From positions 1 through 64,000 of the forward strand of contig CANPGB010000004.1 in assembly GCA_947573485.1 (NCBI GenBank): DNA of 64,000 nt. Reading direction: 5' to 3'. Positions 34,517 through 43,602 of this stretch are shown one piece after another. The stretch comes from an uncultured Porphyromonadaceae bacterium. Lineage in GTDB: Bacteria; Bacteroidota; Bacteroidia; Bacteroidales; Muribaculaceae. Below the pieces are notes generated by a model. It was given only the letters and a program-made list of their open reading frames with translations, ran no database searches and had not been told where the DNA came from. A program made the translations under genes and the position numbers. How positions within the stretch are numbered: position 1 is the stretch's first letter; each line of letters starts with the position of its first letter.

Positions 34517-35893
34517 ATGGAACTTCCTTTTGCCGAATCTTGGCGAATTAAAATGGTGGAGCCTATCCGCAAGAGCTCCCGCGCCGAGCGCGAACAGTGG
34601 ATCAAAGACGCCCACTACAACGTTTTCCAGCTCCCCGCCGAGCAAGTCTACATCGACCTCCTCACCGACTCGGGCACAGGTGCCATGAGCGACCGTCAGT
34701 GGGCCGCCATGATGACAGGCGACGAAAGCTACGCCGGTGCGCGCTCTTTCTTCAACATGAAGAACGCCGTGGAGCGAATCACCGGATTCCCCATCGTGAT
34801 ACCCACACACCAGGGCCGCGCAGCCGAGAACGTCCTCTTCAGCGCCCTCGTCAAAGAAGGCAACATCGTGCCCGGTAACTCTCACTTCGATACAACCAAA
34901 GGCCACATCGAGAGCCGGAAGGCTTTCGCCGTCGACTGCACTATCGACGAAGCCAAAGACACCCAGCTCGAGCACCCCTTCAAAGGCAACGTCGACATCG
35001 ACAAACTCGAGAAAGTATGCGCCGAGAACCCCGGCAACATACCCTTCATAATCGTCACCATCACCAACAACACCGCCGGTGGTCAGCCCGTGTCAATGGC
35101 CAACCTACGCGCCGTGCGTGAGCTCGCCGACCGCCATGGCCTGCGCGTGATTTTCGACTCCGCACGCTTCGCCGAGAACGCCTACTTCATCAAGACACGC
35201 GAAGAAGGCTATGCCGACAAGACTATCAAAGAAATCGTCCGCGAGATGTTTGCCCTCGCCGACGGCATGACAATGTCGGCCAAGAAAGACGCTATCGTCA
35301 ACATGGGCGGTTTCATCGCCACTCGCCACGACGACTGGGCTGAGGCTGCCAAGAAATTCTCCATACCCTTCGAAGGCTATCTCACCTACGGTGGCATGAA
35401 TGGCCGCGACATGGAAGCCCTCGCCGTTGGCCTCGACGAAAACACTGAGTTCGACAACCTCCACACCCGCATTCATCAGGTAGAATACCTCGCAAAGCGC
35501 CTCGACGAGTTCGGAATACCCTACCAGCGCCCCGCCGGTGGCCACGCTATATTCGTCGACGCCTCCAAGATTCTCACCAATGTGCCCAAAGAAGAGTTCC
35601 CCGCCCAGACTCTCACCGTAGAGCTATACCTCGAGGCAGGCATCCGCGGCTGTGAGATTGGCTACATCCTCGCCGACCGCGACCCCGTGACTCGTGAAAA
35701 CCGCTTCGGCGGCCTCGACCTCCTGCGCCTCGCTATTCCCCGACGTACCTACACCGACAACCACATGGACGTCGTTGCCGTAGCCCTCAAAAACGTATTC
35801 GACCGCCGCAACGAAATCACCCGCGGTGTCGAAATCACATGGGAGGCTCCCCTCATGCGCCACTTCACCGTGCAGCTCAAGCCTGCAGAGTAA
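34517..35893 (+). CDS. tnaA: Tryptophanase
   Basis: PLP enzyme splitting L-tryptophan into indole, pyruvate and ammonia. 458 residues starting MELPFAESWRIKMVEPIRKS. The PLP lysine is the second Lys of MSAKKD (Lys257 by alignment with E. coli Lys270). It reads like Bacteroides tryptophanases along its length. The related tyrosine phenol-lyase is less likely, because the segment IFDSARFAENAYFIK follows tryptophanase rather than TPL (DATRCVENAYF). Stand-alone gene with no adjacent tryptophan permease. Probable source of indole in the gut. Confidence 0.92.
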   Translation: MELPFAESWRIKMVEPIRKSSRAEREQWIKDAHYNVFQLPAEQVYIDLLTDSGTGAMSDRQWAAMMTGDESYAGARSFFNMKNAVERITGFPIVIPTHQGRAAENVLFSALVKEGNIVPGNSHFDTTKGHIESRKAFAVDCTIDEAKDTQLEHPFKGNVDIDKLEKVCAENPGNIPFIIVTITNNTAGGQPVSMANLRAVRELADRHGLRVIFDSARFAENAYFIKTREEGYADKTIKEIVREMFALADGMTMSAKKDAIVNMGGFIATRHDDWAEAAKKFSIPFEGYLTYGGMNGRDMEALAVGLDENTEFDNLHTRIHQVEYLAKRLDEFGIPYQRPAGGHAIFVDASKILTNVPKEEFPAQTLTVELYLEAGIRGCEIGYILADRDPVTRENRFGGLDLLRLAIPRRTYTDNHMDVVAVALKNVFDRRNEITRGVEITWEAPLMRHFTVQLKPAE

Positions 35894-35931
35894 GAAATCC
35901 AAAGGGCTCTCCGAGCTCATTTGTCTTTAGA

Positions 35932-36004
35932 CCCGAGCTTCAGCTCGGGCGCCATTTCACCTCTGACCCGTACGCCGAAGCTTTAGCGGAGGCGTGCGGG
36001 TCAG
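35932..36004. terminator. Two hairpins between convergent tnaA and the thiamine permease gene
   Basis: First hairpin CCCGAGC-TTCA-GCTCGGG (35932-35949). Second has a 14-bp stem with one G-T pair, CTGACCCGTACGCC/GGCGTGCGGGTCAG (35963-36004). They could end transcription from both sides; their form also resembles dispersed REP-type repeats. Confidence 0.6.
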
Positions 36005-36027
36005 TCCTATTTTAGCGTGGGCGCTAT

Positions 36028-36606
36028 TTACACACTCATCATCCGCTTCCACTTGCGATACCCGGCCACGGCCACTATGGTATATATGGTATATAGGGCG
36101 GCATAGGGGTAGATGCCCTTGTAGATATACAGCCCCACGCACACCGTGTCCACCGCTATCCACATGAGCCACTGCCCTATATACTTGCGGGCGAGCATCC
36201 ATGTGGCCGTTATACTTGCGGCGGTGGTGAAAGCGTCGGCCACGGGCACGGTGCTGTCGGTGGCTTTGATTAGGAATACGGCGATAGCGGCCCAGAGGAC
36301 CACCGTGACGCCGCCCACGCCAAGCCATACACCGGCGGGGGCATGACGTATGGGCAGCGGAGTCTCCTTTTTCTTGTCTTTGCGGCTCAGCACACCCGTC
36401 CACGCTAAGTAGCCGTATATTGCCATTGCAAGGTAGTAGATATTCATGCCGAAGTCGGCGTATAGCCCCTTGCGGAAATACACCCACATCGAAATCATGG
36501 GCATGAAAAGCCCCGCTATCCACACCTTCGGGTTGGCATGATACTCATAATAGAGGTATACGAGCCCTATGGCAAGACCGGCGAACTGTAGAATAGTGTC
36601 GAGCAT
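36028..36606 (-). CDS. pnuC: PnuC-family vitamin permease, probably thiamine (PnuT)
   Basis: 192-residue inner-membrane protein with about seven hydrophobic helices and PnuC-type sequence (VYLYYEYHANPKVWIAGLFM, NIYYLAMAIYGYLAW, WMLARKYIGQWLMW). Named for nicotinamide riboside transport, but the operon (TPP riboswitch, TonB receptor nine bases upstream) points to thiamine. PnuT thiamine transporters regulated by TPP riboswitches are known in Bacteroides. Confidence 0.88.
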   Translation of the reverse strand: MLDTILQFAGLAIGLVYLYYEYHANPKVWIAGLFMPMISMWVYFRKGLYADFGMNIYYLAMAIYGYLAWTGVLSRKDKKKETPLPIRHAPAGVWLGVGGVTVVLWAAIAVFLIKATDSTVPVADAFTTAASITATWMLARKYIGQWLMWIAVDTVCVGLYIYKGIYPYAALYTIYTIVAVAGYRKWKRMMSV

Positions 36607-36615
36607 AGCTGTGGC

Positions 36616-38841
36616 TCAGAATTTTATGGCTACAGAGCCCATGAAGTTTATCGGTGCCTGCGCGGCATAGCCCGCGTAGCGGTAAATCTCGGGCTCGCCC
36701 TCCTTGTTTACAGTGTAGCCCGCTCCGCAGTAACCGTTGCTGAAATACTTGGTGGTGAACAGATTGTATATCGATACGCCCACGCGGAGGCTGCGAAGCC
36801 CGAGCACACCCTTGAAAGTGTAGCCCGCGTGCAGGTCGCTCACGAAGTAAGGTTTGAGTATCGTCTCCTCGGTGCCTGCGTTGTTGAGGTACTGCTTGCC
36901 CACATAGTGCGAGGCAAGCTGACCGTCGAAGCCCGCGGCGCGGAAGTTGAAAGCGTTGTTCAGCGTGAAGCCCGGCGAGAAAGCTATGGGCGTGTCGCCG
37001 CGCTCTATGGCTATGGGGTTCTGCCACTCGTCCTCGTAGATATATTCCACGAAATCTTTGATGCGGTTGCGCGAGAGCGTGGCATTTATCTGCCAGTCGA
37101 ACCACGACACCGGCCTCAAGGCCGCCTGCAGCTCTATGCCCATGCGGTAGCTGCGGGGCACATTGATGCTCAGCGCGTTGCCCGTGTCGGAGAGTTGCCC
37201 GGTGGTCACTAACTGGTCCTTGTAATCCATATAATAGAGATTGGCACCGGCGGTAATCAGAGGAGTGGTGAAGAAATACCCCGCCTCATAGTCGAAAAGG
37301 CGCTCGGCAGTGGGGTAGTGCGCAGGGTCGCCGTCGGTGAAATTATCGCGCACAGGCTCCTTGTGGGCCACGCTCCACGAGGCATAGGCACGGTGAGAGC
37401 CTCGCGTCCAGTTCACGCCCGCCTTGGGGTTGAAGAAGCTGTAGTCGCGCACGATGTTGAGCTTCCCCATGCCGCCCGTGTTCCAGTCGAAATTATCGCT
37501 TATACCCTTTATGGTATAATGTATGTAGCGGTACTGCAGGTCGGCATAGGCCGAGAAGCCCGCGCCGATGTCGTAGGAGCCGCGGGCATATATGTTGGCG
37601 TCAAACTTGTCACCACGGTTGCGGTAGTACTCCTGCAGAGGGTCGATTGGCCCGACGTAGTTGCGTACCCAGTCGACCTGCCCGTAGTGATTGCCGCGGA
37701 ACTTGTTGGCAGCCCCGCCGAAAGTGGCGCTCAGGCGCCGCCCAGCGTATTTGAAAGTGAAAGTGCCGCCCCCGAAGTAGTTGCGGTTATATTTCAGGCG
37801 CACGAGGTCGCTTTTGCTCACCGTGCTGCCGTCTGCCGTCTCGAAAGGCTTCAGCCCGTACTCCTCAAGCGTGCGCGAGGTCTTGTACTGGCGGTAGTAG
37901 CCGTCGTCGTCGGTATAGAAAAGCGCCGCCGAGAGGTTCCACGCATCGCCGAGACTCTGGCTGAGCAGGAGCTGGAAGTGGTGCTGTACGAAATTGTCGG
38001 TCTGGTCGGGGTAGAAGGCCGTGCTTCCGTCGTCGGCAGTATACTTGCCGCAGGGGTTGTAGCGACGCCCGTAGAGCGCCATATCCTCTTTCGAGGCATA
38101 GTCCCACGCCATGTAAGTCTGCTCCTTGCCACCGAAAGCCACAAGGCGCAGCAGAGTGCCGGCGTTGCGGTATGCAACCTGCCCGAAGTAGCTCCAGAGC
38201 TTCGAGAAAGCGCGGTCGATATATCCGTCCGACCCTAAGTGACTGAGGCGGATGTCGGCGCTCCAGTGGTCGCCGAGCAGACCCGTGCCCGCGCGGAAAG
38301 TTTCCTTGTTGGAGTTGTAGGAGCCGTATGAGGCGTTGAGCTCGGCATAGGCGTCATCGTCGGGCGCGTCGGTAATCATGTTTACGCTCGCCCCGAAAGC
38401 CCCCGCGCCGTTGGTCGACGTGCCCGCGCCGCGTTGTATCTGCACATCGCGCACCGACGATGCAAGGTCGGGCATATTAACCCAGTACACGCGGTGACTC
38501 TCAGCGTCGTTGATAGGTATACCGTTGGTCGTCACGTTGATACGCGAGGCGTCGGAGCCGCGCACGCGCATGTAGCTGTAGCCCATGCCAGCGCCCGCAT
38601 CGCCCGTCATAATCACCGAAGGCGTCATGCCCAAGAGGTAGGGTATATCGCGCCCGTCATTGATTTTCTCGATGTCAGCCTTGACGATGTTGGTAAAGGC
38701 CACGGGGTCTTTCGCCGTGGCGCGGTTAGCTACAATCTCCACAGCGGAGAGAGCTACGGTGTCGGTGCTCTCTGAGCCCGACACGTGCCATGCCGGAGCC
38801 GCCATAAGGGGCAGGCACGCACTCAGCAGTGCTTTTTTCAT
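36616..38841 (-). CDS. TonB-dependent outer-membrane receptor, probably for thiamine
   Basis: 741 residues. Signal peptide (MKKALLSACLPLMAAPAW), plug domain at residues ~30-160 (VRGSDASRINVTTNGIPIND, GAGTSTNGAGAFGASVNM) and a C-terminal beta-barrel ending in Phe (SVAIKF), the outer-membrane insertion signal. It lacks the carboxypeptidase-like N-terminal domain of SusC proteins, as expected for a vitamin or siderophore-type receptor. Its start codon is 10 bases after a TPP riboswitch. Confidence 0.9.
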   Translation of the reverse strand: MKKALLSACLPLMAAPAWHVSGSESTDTVALSAVEIVANRATAKDPVAFTNIVKADIEKINDGRDIPYLLGMTPSVIMTGDAGAGMGYSYMRVRGSDASRINVTTNGIPINDAESHRVYWVNMPDLASSVRDVQIQRGAGTSTNGAGAFGASVNMITDAPDDDAYAELNASYGSYNSNKETFRAGTGLLGDHWSADIRLSHLGSDGYIDRAFSKLWSYFGQVAYRNAGTLLRLVAFGGKEQTYMAWDYASKEDMALYGRRYNPCGKYTADDGSTAFYPDQTDNFVQHHFQLLLSQSLGDAWNLSAALFYTDDDGYYRQYKTSRTLEEYGLKPFETADGSTVSKSDLVRLKYNRNYFGGGTFTFKYAGRRLSATFGGAANKFRGNHYGQVDWVRNYVGPIDPLQEYYRNRGDKFDANIYARGSYDIGAGFSAYADLQYRYIHYTIKGISDNFDWNTGGMGKLNIVRDYSFFNPKAGVNWTRGSHRAYASWSVAHKEPVRDNFTDGDPAHYPTAERLFDYEAGYFFTTPLITAGANLYYMDYKDQLVTTGQLSDTGNALSINVPRSYRMGIELQAALRPVSWFDWQINATLSRNRIKDFVEYIYEDEWQNPIAIERGDTPIAFSPGFTLNNAFNFRAAGFDGQLASHYVGKQYLNNAGTEETILKPYFVSDLHAGYTFKGVLGLRSLRVGVSIYNLFTTKYFSNGYCGAGYTVNKEGEPEIYRYAGYAAQAPINFMGSVAIKF

Positions 38842-38850
38842 CTGTTAATT

Positions 38851-38930
38851 TCTCTACGCCGGTATTACCCGGATCAGGTTCAAAGGGTATGATCTCAGCT
38901 TGGCGGCAACTGCCGCTTCGCACCCCTATA
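38851..38930 (-). promoter_or_regulatory. TPP riboswitch
   Basis: Read on the - strand it has the conserved thi-box elements in order: GGGGTGC, GCTGAGAT, ACCC, TGAACCTGATC and GTAATACC, closing with GGCGTAGAGA. It ends ten bases before the receptor start codon, so thiamine pyrophosphate binding probably hides the initiation region rather than terminating transcription. It controls the receptor-permease operon. Confidence 0.96.
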
Positions 38931-38954
38931 ACTATGTATGGTGCTTTCGCGCTG

Positions 38955-38962
38955 CAAAGGTA
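38955..38962 (-). promoter_or_regulatory. -7 box upstream of the TPP riboswitch
   Basis: TACCTTTG on the - strand, placing the transcription start near 38950, ~20 bases before the first riboswitch stem. The -33 match is weak. Confidence 0.5.
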
Positions 38963-39120
38963 CGGCAAAATTTGCAATATTCGCTATCATTTTATAATTT
39001 CGCGCCGAATTTCTCCACAGGCGCTGCCGGGCTGGCATCGCTGTGAGGAGGGGGCCTCTCTCACTCCATTGCTTGACCATCTCTTTTTGCTGTCTCAAAA
39101 ACCAACATCAATTCTATATA

Positions 39121-41010
39121 ATGACCAAACTTTACCAGCATTCATTTGCCGGCTTAGTAATGGCTATGTGCATGTGCACCACATCGTGCTCCGAACAGCC
39201 TGCCGGCCCCGAAACTTTCGACGACGATAAAGTGGTGATGTCGTTCTCCCGTGCAGGTGTGCCCGCTGCCGACGGCGGTCAGCTTGAAACCGACGTATAT
39301 GTTTTCCGCGGAGAGACGCTCGTAAAATGGCTCCACTCAGCCGACGCCGTCGCTTCTCCCATAAAAATCAAGGACGTGGGCCAAGGTATGGTTTACGTTA
39401 CATCGGGCCTCCCCCTCGACATTGAGGAGGGTGTGACTTCTGTCGCCGACATCCTCGCCTCAACCACAAGCTGCTTTGCGCTCGACGACGGGGCTCCACT
39501 CTTCTACGCAGGCCGCGCGGCTCTCGGCGACGACGTGTATTCGGCAGGCAAACTGTCGGTCGACCTCGAGCGCTCGGTGGCACGTATCGACCTTGTGAAC
39601 GCCGAGTTAGGCGACCTCTTTGTAACCGAAGTGGTGGTGGAGAACGCTCCTCAATCAACTTTCGTGTTCAAAGGCGACAGCATACTCGAATGCCCCTCGG
39701 TGCGCCTGGTGCATGTCTTCGATGAGCCTTTCAAGGGAACATGCCATGGTGTGACAACGGTTTTCGAATCAAGCCACAGCGTAAACATCCGCATACGTGG
39801 CTACTACAATAACGCCGAAGTCGACATGACAGCCACGCTTCCCTCGGTGCAGCGCAACAAGGTGTATACGCTCAACGTGGTTAACGCCGGCACAAAGGTA
39901 GAGACAAGCTTCAACATCTCAGACTGGAAAGACGGCGACTCCGTGAGCGCAACCCCCGACCCCGGTGACGGCATACACATCGACCCCGAATACTCATTCC
40001 TCCCCGAAGGGGTCACGGTAGACTACGACAACAATATCGTCACAGTTCCCGCCGCCGGTGTCTCTGGCTTGAAACTCGCCTTCAGAGCCGACGCCAAAAT
40101 AGAAATGCAGCCCGACGCCGATCTCGGCTCGGCAGTGACTGTCACAGAGAACCCCGTCGAGACCCTCGGGCAGGGATATGTGTCGTCGTTCAACATCGAT
40201 GTTGAGCCCGTGAGCAAAGGCAGCCTCGGCTACAACTTCACAATGAACCTCAGCAACGCTCTCCTGACCTACAGCTACGATTTTGTCGAAGTACGTGTCG
40301 AGGCCTCGCCATATCAGGTTGAAACCGTCATGATAGGCGGCCATGAGTGGATGTGCTTCAATGCAACATCTGCCAACATCGAAGAGCAAATCTACCTCCT
40401 CGACGACGTCGAGACCGTAGAGGATATGTACAACAATCACTTTGTGGAGTGCGTCGGAAATTACTTCCAGTTTGGGCGCCCCAACCCATATTCGCCCTGG
40501 ACAAGCAACAACCCCAATGCCGTTACAAAGCCTTTCAACGGCGCTTGGACAAATTCGGTCTATTTCCCACTGCCCGCAGGCTACCACATAGCTTCTTTTG
40601 CCGAGTGGGAAGACCTCGTTCCCAACAACGTCACCATACCCTCGGAGTACACCTGCCGAGCCGGTGAGCGCATAAGGGTTTCGTTGGTGACCCTCCCCGG
40701 AACCCTCGAAACGCCCGTCGATGAAATCAACAGCCGCAATTTCAAAATGCGGTATGTGCTTTTCGAGTCGCTCGATACAGGCAACAAACTCTTCATACCT
40801 CACTGCGGTAGCAAACCCAACACAACAGTGGTCGTGCCCGGTGTAAACAATCTCAAGTACGAAGATTTTGCAACATATTGGGTCTCCGACGACCGTTGCG
40901 TGTGGTACACCCATTGCACTTCTGCAAACCCTCTTACGGCAACTATGGAGGAATCGAAATTCAATTACAATGGCTTCTGCCCCGTGCGCGGCATTAAGAA
41001 CGCACAGTAA
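39121..41010 (+). CDS. Fimbrillin-like lipoprotein with C-terminal FISUMP domain
   Basis: 629 residues. I use ATG 39121 (MTKLYQHSFAG), giving a lipoprotein signal with Cys23 (CTTSC); the earlier Met at 39043 lacks one. The N-terminal half resembles Mfa/FimA-type fimbrillin sandwiches (VVMSFSRAGVPAADGGQLET; SVARIDLVNAELGDLFVTEV). Residues ~430-629 match the Fibrobacter major-paralogous domain, with HEWMCFNAT, PLPAGYHIASFAEWEDLVP, ATYWVSDD and a CPVRGIK end. Likely surface-exposed adhesin or pilus-tip-like protein. First of a three-gene + strand cluster; 28 bases to the next gene. Confidence 0.75.
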   Translation: MTKLYQHSFAGLVMAMCMCTTSCSEQPAGPETFDDDKVVMSFSRAGVPAADGGQLETDVYVFRGETLVKWLHSADAVASPIKIKDVGQGMVYVTSGLPLDIEEGVTSVADILASTTSCFALDDGAPLFYAGRAALGDDVYSAGKLSVDLERSVARIDLVNAELGDLFVTEVVVENAPQSTFVFKGDSILECPSVRLVHVFDEPFKGTCHGVTTVFESSHSVNIRIRGYYNNAEVDMTATLPSVQRNKVYTLNVVNAGTKVETSFNISDWKDGDSVSATPDPGDGIHIDPEYSFLPEGVTVDYDNNIVTVPAAGVSGLKLAFRADAKIEMQPDADLGSAVTVTENPVETLGQGYVSSFNIDVEPVSKGSLGYNFTMNLSNALLTYSYDFVEVRVEASPYQVETVMIGGHEWMCFNATSANIEEQIYLLDDVETVEDMYNNHFVECVGNYFQFGRPNPYSPWTSNNPNAVTKPFNGAWTNSVYFPLPAGYHIASFAEWEDLVPNNVTIPSEYTCRAGERIRVSLVTLPGTLETPVDEINSRNFKMRYVLFESLDTGNKLFIPHCGSKPNTTVVVPGVNNLKYEDFATYWVSDDRCVWYTHCTSANPLTATMEESKFNYNGFCPVRGIKNAQ

Positions 41011-41038
41011 AAGGTGTTGAGTAATAGATTGTAATGAT

Positions 41039-42907
41039 ATGAAGAAAAAACATGCAATCCTCCTGCTGCCCGCACTGCTGCTAGCGGCATGCGACGATTA
41101 CAACTTCAACGCGCCCGACACTGCCGCTGCAGGCTCGGCAACCTTTGAAATCAGCACGCAGCACGCTTTCGGCCTCGAGGTGAGCTCCCGCGCCGGTGAA
41201 GGTGTGGTCGAAATGGCCGACTCTATCGCGACCTACGCAGCCCCTGAAGGTATAACCAAGCTCGAATACATTCTTACCGACGGCGAAGGGCGCCTCATTA
41301 ACCACCGCTACGCCCGCCTCGAAGACGACTACAGCCGTCTTACCCTCGAAGGTCTCGCCTGCGGAAGTTATTCAATCATGTTCCTCGCCACAGGCACAGA
41401 TGCAGGCAACGCGGCCGCATCACAGCCTGCCGCGACCGCCGAGCCCTGGATTGTGAATAAGGTGGAGAACGAGCCCGTAAACTCACTGCACTACTATAAG
41501 AAAGTCGACTTCGCCGTAGGCTTCGACCAAGCACCCGTGCGCGGGCAGGTGGAACTCGACCTCGCCGTGGCAAGGGTCGATGTCGTGCTCGATATGGCCA
41601 ACCTCTCGCTCTGGCGAAATATTAAGAGTGTATCCTTATCGGTCGACGGCGAAGTATACACCCACATGAAGGCCGACGGTACTTACGGGGGCTCGGCAAG
41701 CCTCGACACTCTCGCGTTCGACTGCAGCAAAAGCCTGATGTCGTTCACCACTTTCCCCTCCGAAGAGCCCGTGAACGGCACCGTTGAGGTAGTCGCAGCA
41801 CTGGAGAACGGCACTGAGTTCACAACCCGCTACAACTTCTCAGGCCTTAGCCTGCAGCAAGGCCGGCTTTCGCGCATAGTGGTGCCTTTCCGACACCCCG
41901 AGGCCTCGTCGGGTCGCCTCTACGTGCTCGAGAAAGAGCTCTCGCGTTTCGATACCGACACCATGTTTATGTCCGACGAGCCTCGAGAGGTTTTCTACAA
42001 CACCTCCCGTCGCTCGTTCTACACCGACACCCCTCTGCAGCTCTCAATTGGTGCAGGAGGTGCCCTCAGCGTGAAATACTTCTCGCCCATTGGCCTAAGA
42101 GACGTGCGCGTGCTCGCTCGTCTGCGAAGCATCGGAGGCGAGTATACCGACGACGAGTGGTTCGACATCGCTTACCTCGAGGCAATACCCGCTTTTCTCG
42201 AAGGCCTGTTCAAAATGCCTCTTGTAGAGCGCGAGTGCACTTTTACAACCACCACAGGCCGCAAAATCCGTATCCCGGCGCAACCGGCGCTTCAGGCCTC
42301 CGACATCGAGTTCAAGTTCGAGACGCAATCGGAGTTCCTCGATAAAATAGCCAAAACAGAATCGCGCTATTATATCTGTTTCTCTAAATATGGTGCCGAC
42401 AGCGGACACGCAAGCTGGCGCCACATGACACCCGAGCTATGCCGCCACGCCATAGCCCTCGCATACAACATGGGATTCATGTTCTCTTCGCCCGAGTTCA
42501 GCGCCGAGCTCGACACCTACGACGGCATCCTCAAAGACAACGGCGGCAATGCCATCGACCTTAACGTGCTCCGCACCAAACTCCGCAATTTCAATAAACT
42601 GCAGTTTGGCCGTGTGGTAGGCGTCGGCGGCCTCGGTGGTGGCAACGGAACTTATGGTCTGGCCGATTACTGCTACAGAGGCGTTTATCACGATGCCACA
42701 GCTCCGGGCTCCAACCCCCACAACTATGCACGCATGGCAATGTTCCACGAGTTCGGCCACTGTCTCGGCTACAACCACAACTCCAACATGACCTACGGCG
42801 ACCAGTGGACGGTGCTCTGCGCAAAGGTTTTCGTCCAATTGGGGCAGGAAGGCAAGCTTCCCGTATCAAACCTCACCGATATAACCAGCCTGCCATACAA
42901 CCGCTAA
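41039..42907 (+). CDS. Fimbrillin-like lipoprotein fused to a metzincin-type metalloprotease
   Basis: 622 residues. Lipobox LLAAC (Cys18) followed by Asp-Asp, like Bacteroidetes surface-export signals. Residues ~30-290 resemble a fimbrillin/anchor beta-sandwich (VDFAVGFDQAPVRGQVELDL; AVARVDVVLDMANLS). The C-terminal ~160 residues hold a complete zinc motif HEFGHCLGYNH (570-580, HExxHxxGxxH) followed by a Met-containing turn (NSNMTYGD), the layout of metzincins. This predicts a cell-surface zinc protease. Precise family and substrate unknown. Confidence 0.75.
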   Translation: MKKKHAILLLPALLLAACDDYNFNAPDTAAAGSATFEISTQHAFGLEVSSRAGEGVVEMADSIATYAAPEGITKLEYILTDGEGRLINHRYARLEDDYSRLTLEGLACGSYSIMFLATGTDAGNAAASQPAATAEPWIVNKVENEPVNSLHYYKKVDFAVGFDQAPVRGQVELDLAVARVDVVLDMANLSLWRNIKSVSLSVDGEVYTHMKADGTYGGSASLDTLAFDCSKSLMSFTTFPSEEPVNGTVEVVAALENGTEFTTRYNFSGLSLQQGRLSRIVVPFRHPEASSGRLYVLEKELSRFDTDTMFMSDEPREVFYNTSRRSFYTDTPLQLSIGAGGALSVKYFSPIGLRDVRVLARLRSIGGEYTDDEWFDIAYLEAIPAFLEGLFKMPLVERECTFTTTTGRKIRIPAQPALQASDIEFKFETQSEFLDKIAKTESRYYICFSKYGADSGHASWRHMTPELCRHAIALAYNMGFMFSSPEFSAELDTYDGILKDNGGNAIDLNVLRTKLRNFNKLQFGRVVGVGGLGGGNGTYGLADYCYRGVYHDATAPGSNPHNYARMAMFHEFGHCLGYNHNSNMTYGDQWTVLCAKVFVQLGQEGKLPVSNLTDITSLPYNR

Positions 42908-42954
42908 ACATAAAGAACGATGCAATGCAGTTAATGCCTTATGCGTGGCTGTCC

Positions 42955-43042
42955 TTCCCCGGAGGGGAAATAGCACGTTAACCGCGGGCGCTCGCCGCCC
43001 GTGGCTTCCGAAGATAAGGCTAAAGCCGTGCCGGAGGTACGG
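42955..43042. repeat. Cluster of three small hairpins
   Basis: TTCCCC-GGA-GGGGAA (42955-42969), a 9-bp stem CCGCGGGCG/CGCCCGTGG (42982-43004) and CCGTGCC-GGA-GGTACGG (43026-43042). Two share a GGA loop. REP-like intergenic repeats or processing sites between the protease gene and the next gene. Confidence 0.6.
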
Positions 43043-43088
43043 TACTTAACTGTATTACAGAACATTTATCAAACAGAACTAATAAATT

Positions 43089-43481
43089 ATGAAATTCATA
43101 ACTATAATATCCTCGGCCCTGCTTGCACTTGCATGCCCCATGGCAGCCCTTGCCGACGATTTCAAGTACGACGACGAGCCCACCGTCGAAGTGGGCGGTG
43201 CCGACGGTGGCACGCTCTGGGACGGCGAAACACCCGGCGTCGACATCGAAATTGACGACGAAGTGCCTACCGGCGTGCAGAAAGTGGTAACCACCCCGGT
43301 GGCGGTTACCATAAATCGCCCGGGTGCCACAATCACAATAATATCCGCCGCCGAAAGACCCCTGCAAATCTATCGCATAGGCGACCCGGCAGTTTCTGTG
43401 CTCTCACTCTCTCAGGGCTCCAACGTCTTCACCATGCCACGCGGTATCTACATCATAGCAGGCCGCAAATACATGCTCTGA
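43089..43481 (+). CDS. Small secreted protein of the metzincin cluster
   Basis: 130 residues with signal peptide (MKFITIISSALLALACPMAALA, likely cut before DD). The mature part is acidic (DDFKYDDEPTVEVGGADGGT) and ends in a beta-rich tail (PRGIYIIAGRKYML) resembling C-terminal tails of secreted Bacteroidales proteins. No enzyme motif. Same strand and direction as the two lipoprotein genes; it could be a substrate, inhibitor or structural partner, which is inference only. Confidence 0.65.
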   Translation: MKFITIISSALLALACPMAALADDFKYDDEPTVEVGGADGGTLWDGETPGVDIEIDDEVPTGVQKVVTTPVAVTINRPGATITIISAAERPLQIYRIGDPAVSVLSLSQGSNVFTMPRGIYIIAGRKYML

Positions 43482-43492
43482 TTCTCTCTCTC

Positions 43493-43583
43493 GAATTTAC
43501 CACCACTATCCAAATTTACCACCTTTCAAGTGGTAAATTCCGCAAAATAAAGGGTGCCGGCTAAGTCAGTCGGCACCCTATTT
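43493..43583. repeat. 91-bp direct repeat, downstream copy
   Basis: Identical over all 91 bases to 44730-44820. It contains AATTTACCAC at 43494 and 43513, its inverse GTGGTAAATT at 43530, and the hairpin GGGTGCCG/CGGCACCC (43552-43578). It lies between the convergent 43089 gene and fic and serves as terminator for both. Confidence 0.97.
43552..43583. terminator. Bidirectional terminator in the downstream repeat
   Basis: 8-bp stem GGGTGCCG/CGGCACCC with an 11-base loop, A-rich on one side (AAAATAA) and followed by TATTT on the other. Suits termination of the 43089 gene (+) and fic (-). Confidence 0.8.
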
Positions 43584-43602
43584 ATATATTCGTTATGACC
43601 GG

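Noticed and set aside
34517-35893. Tyrosine phenol-lyase
   Set aside because: Same fold family, but the FDSARFAENAYF segment and overall sequence follow tryptophanase.
39121-43481. Complete type V fimbria operon
   Set aside because: No usher-like, anchor or typical stalk gene set is present; only fimbrillin-like parts of two lipoproteins can be seen.
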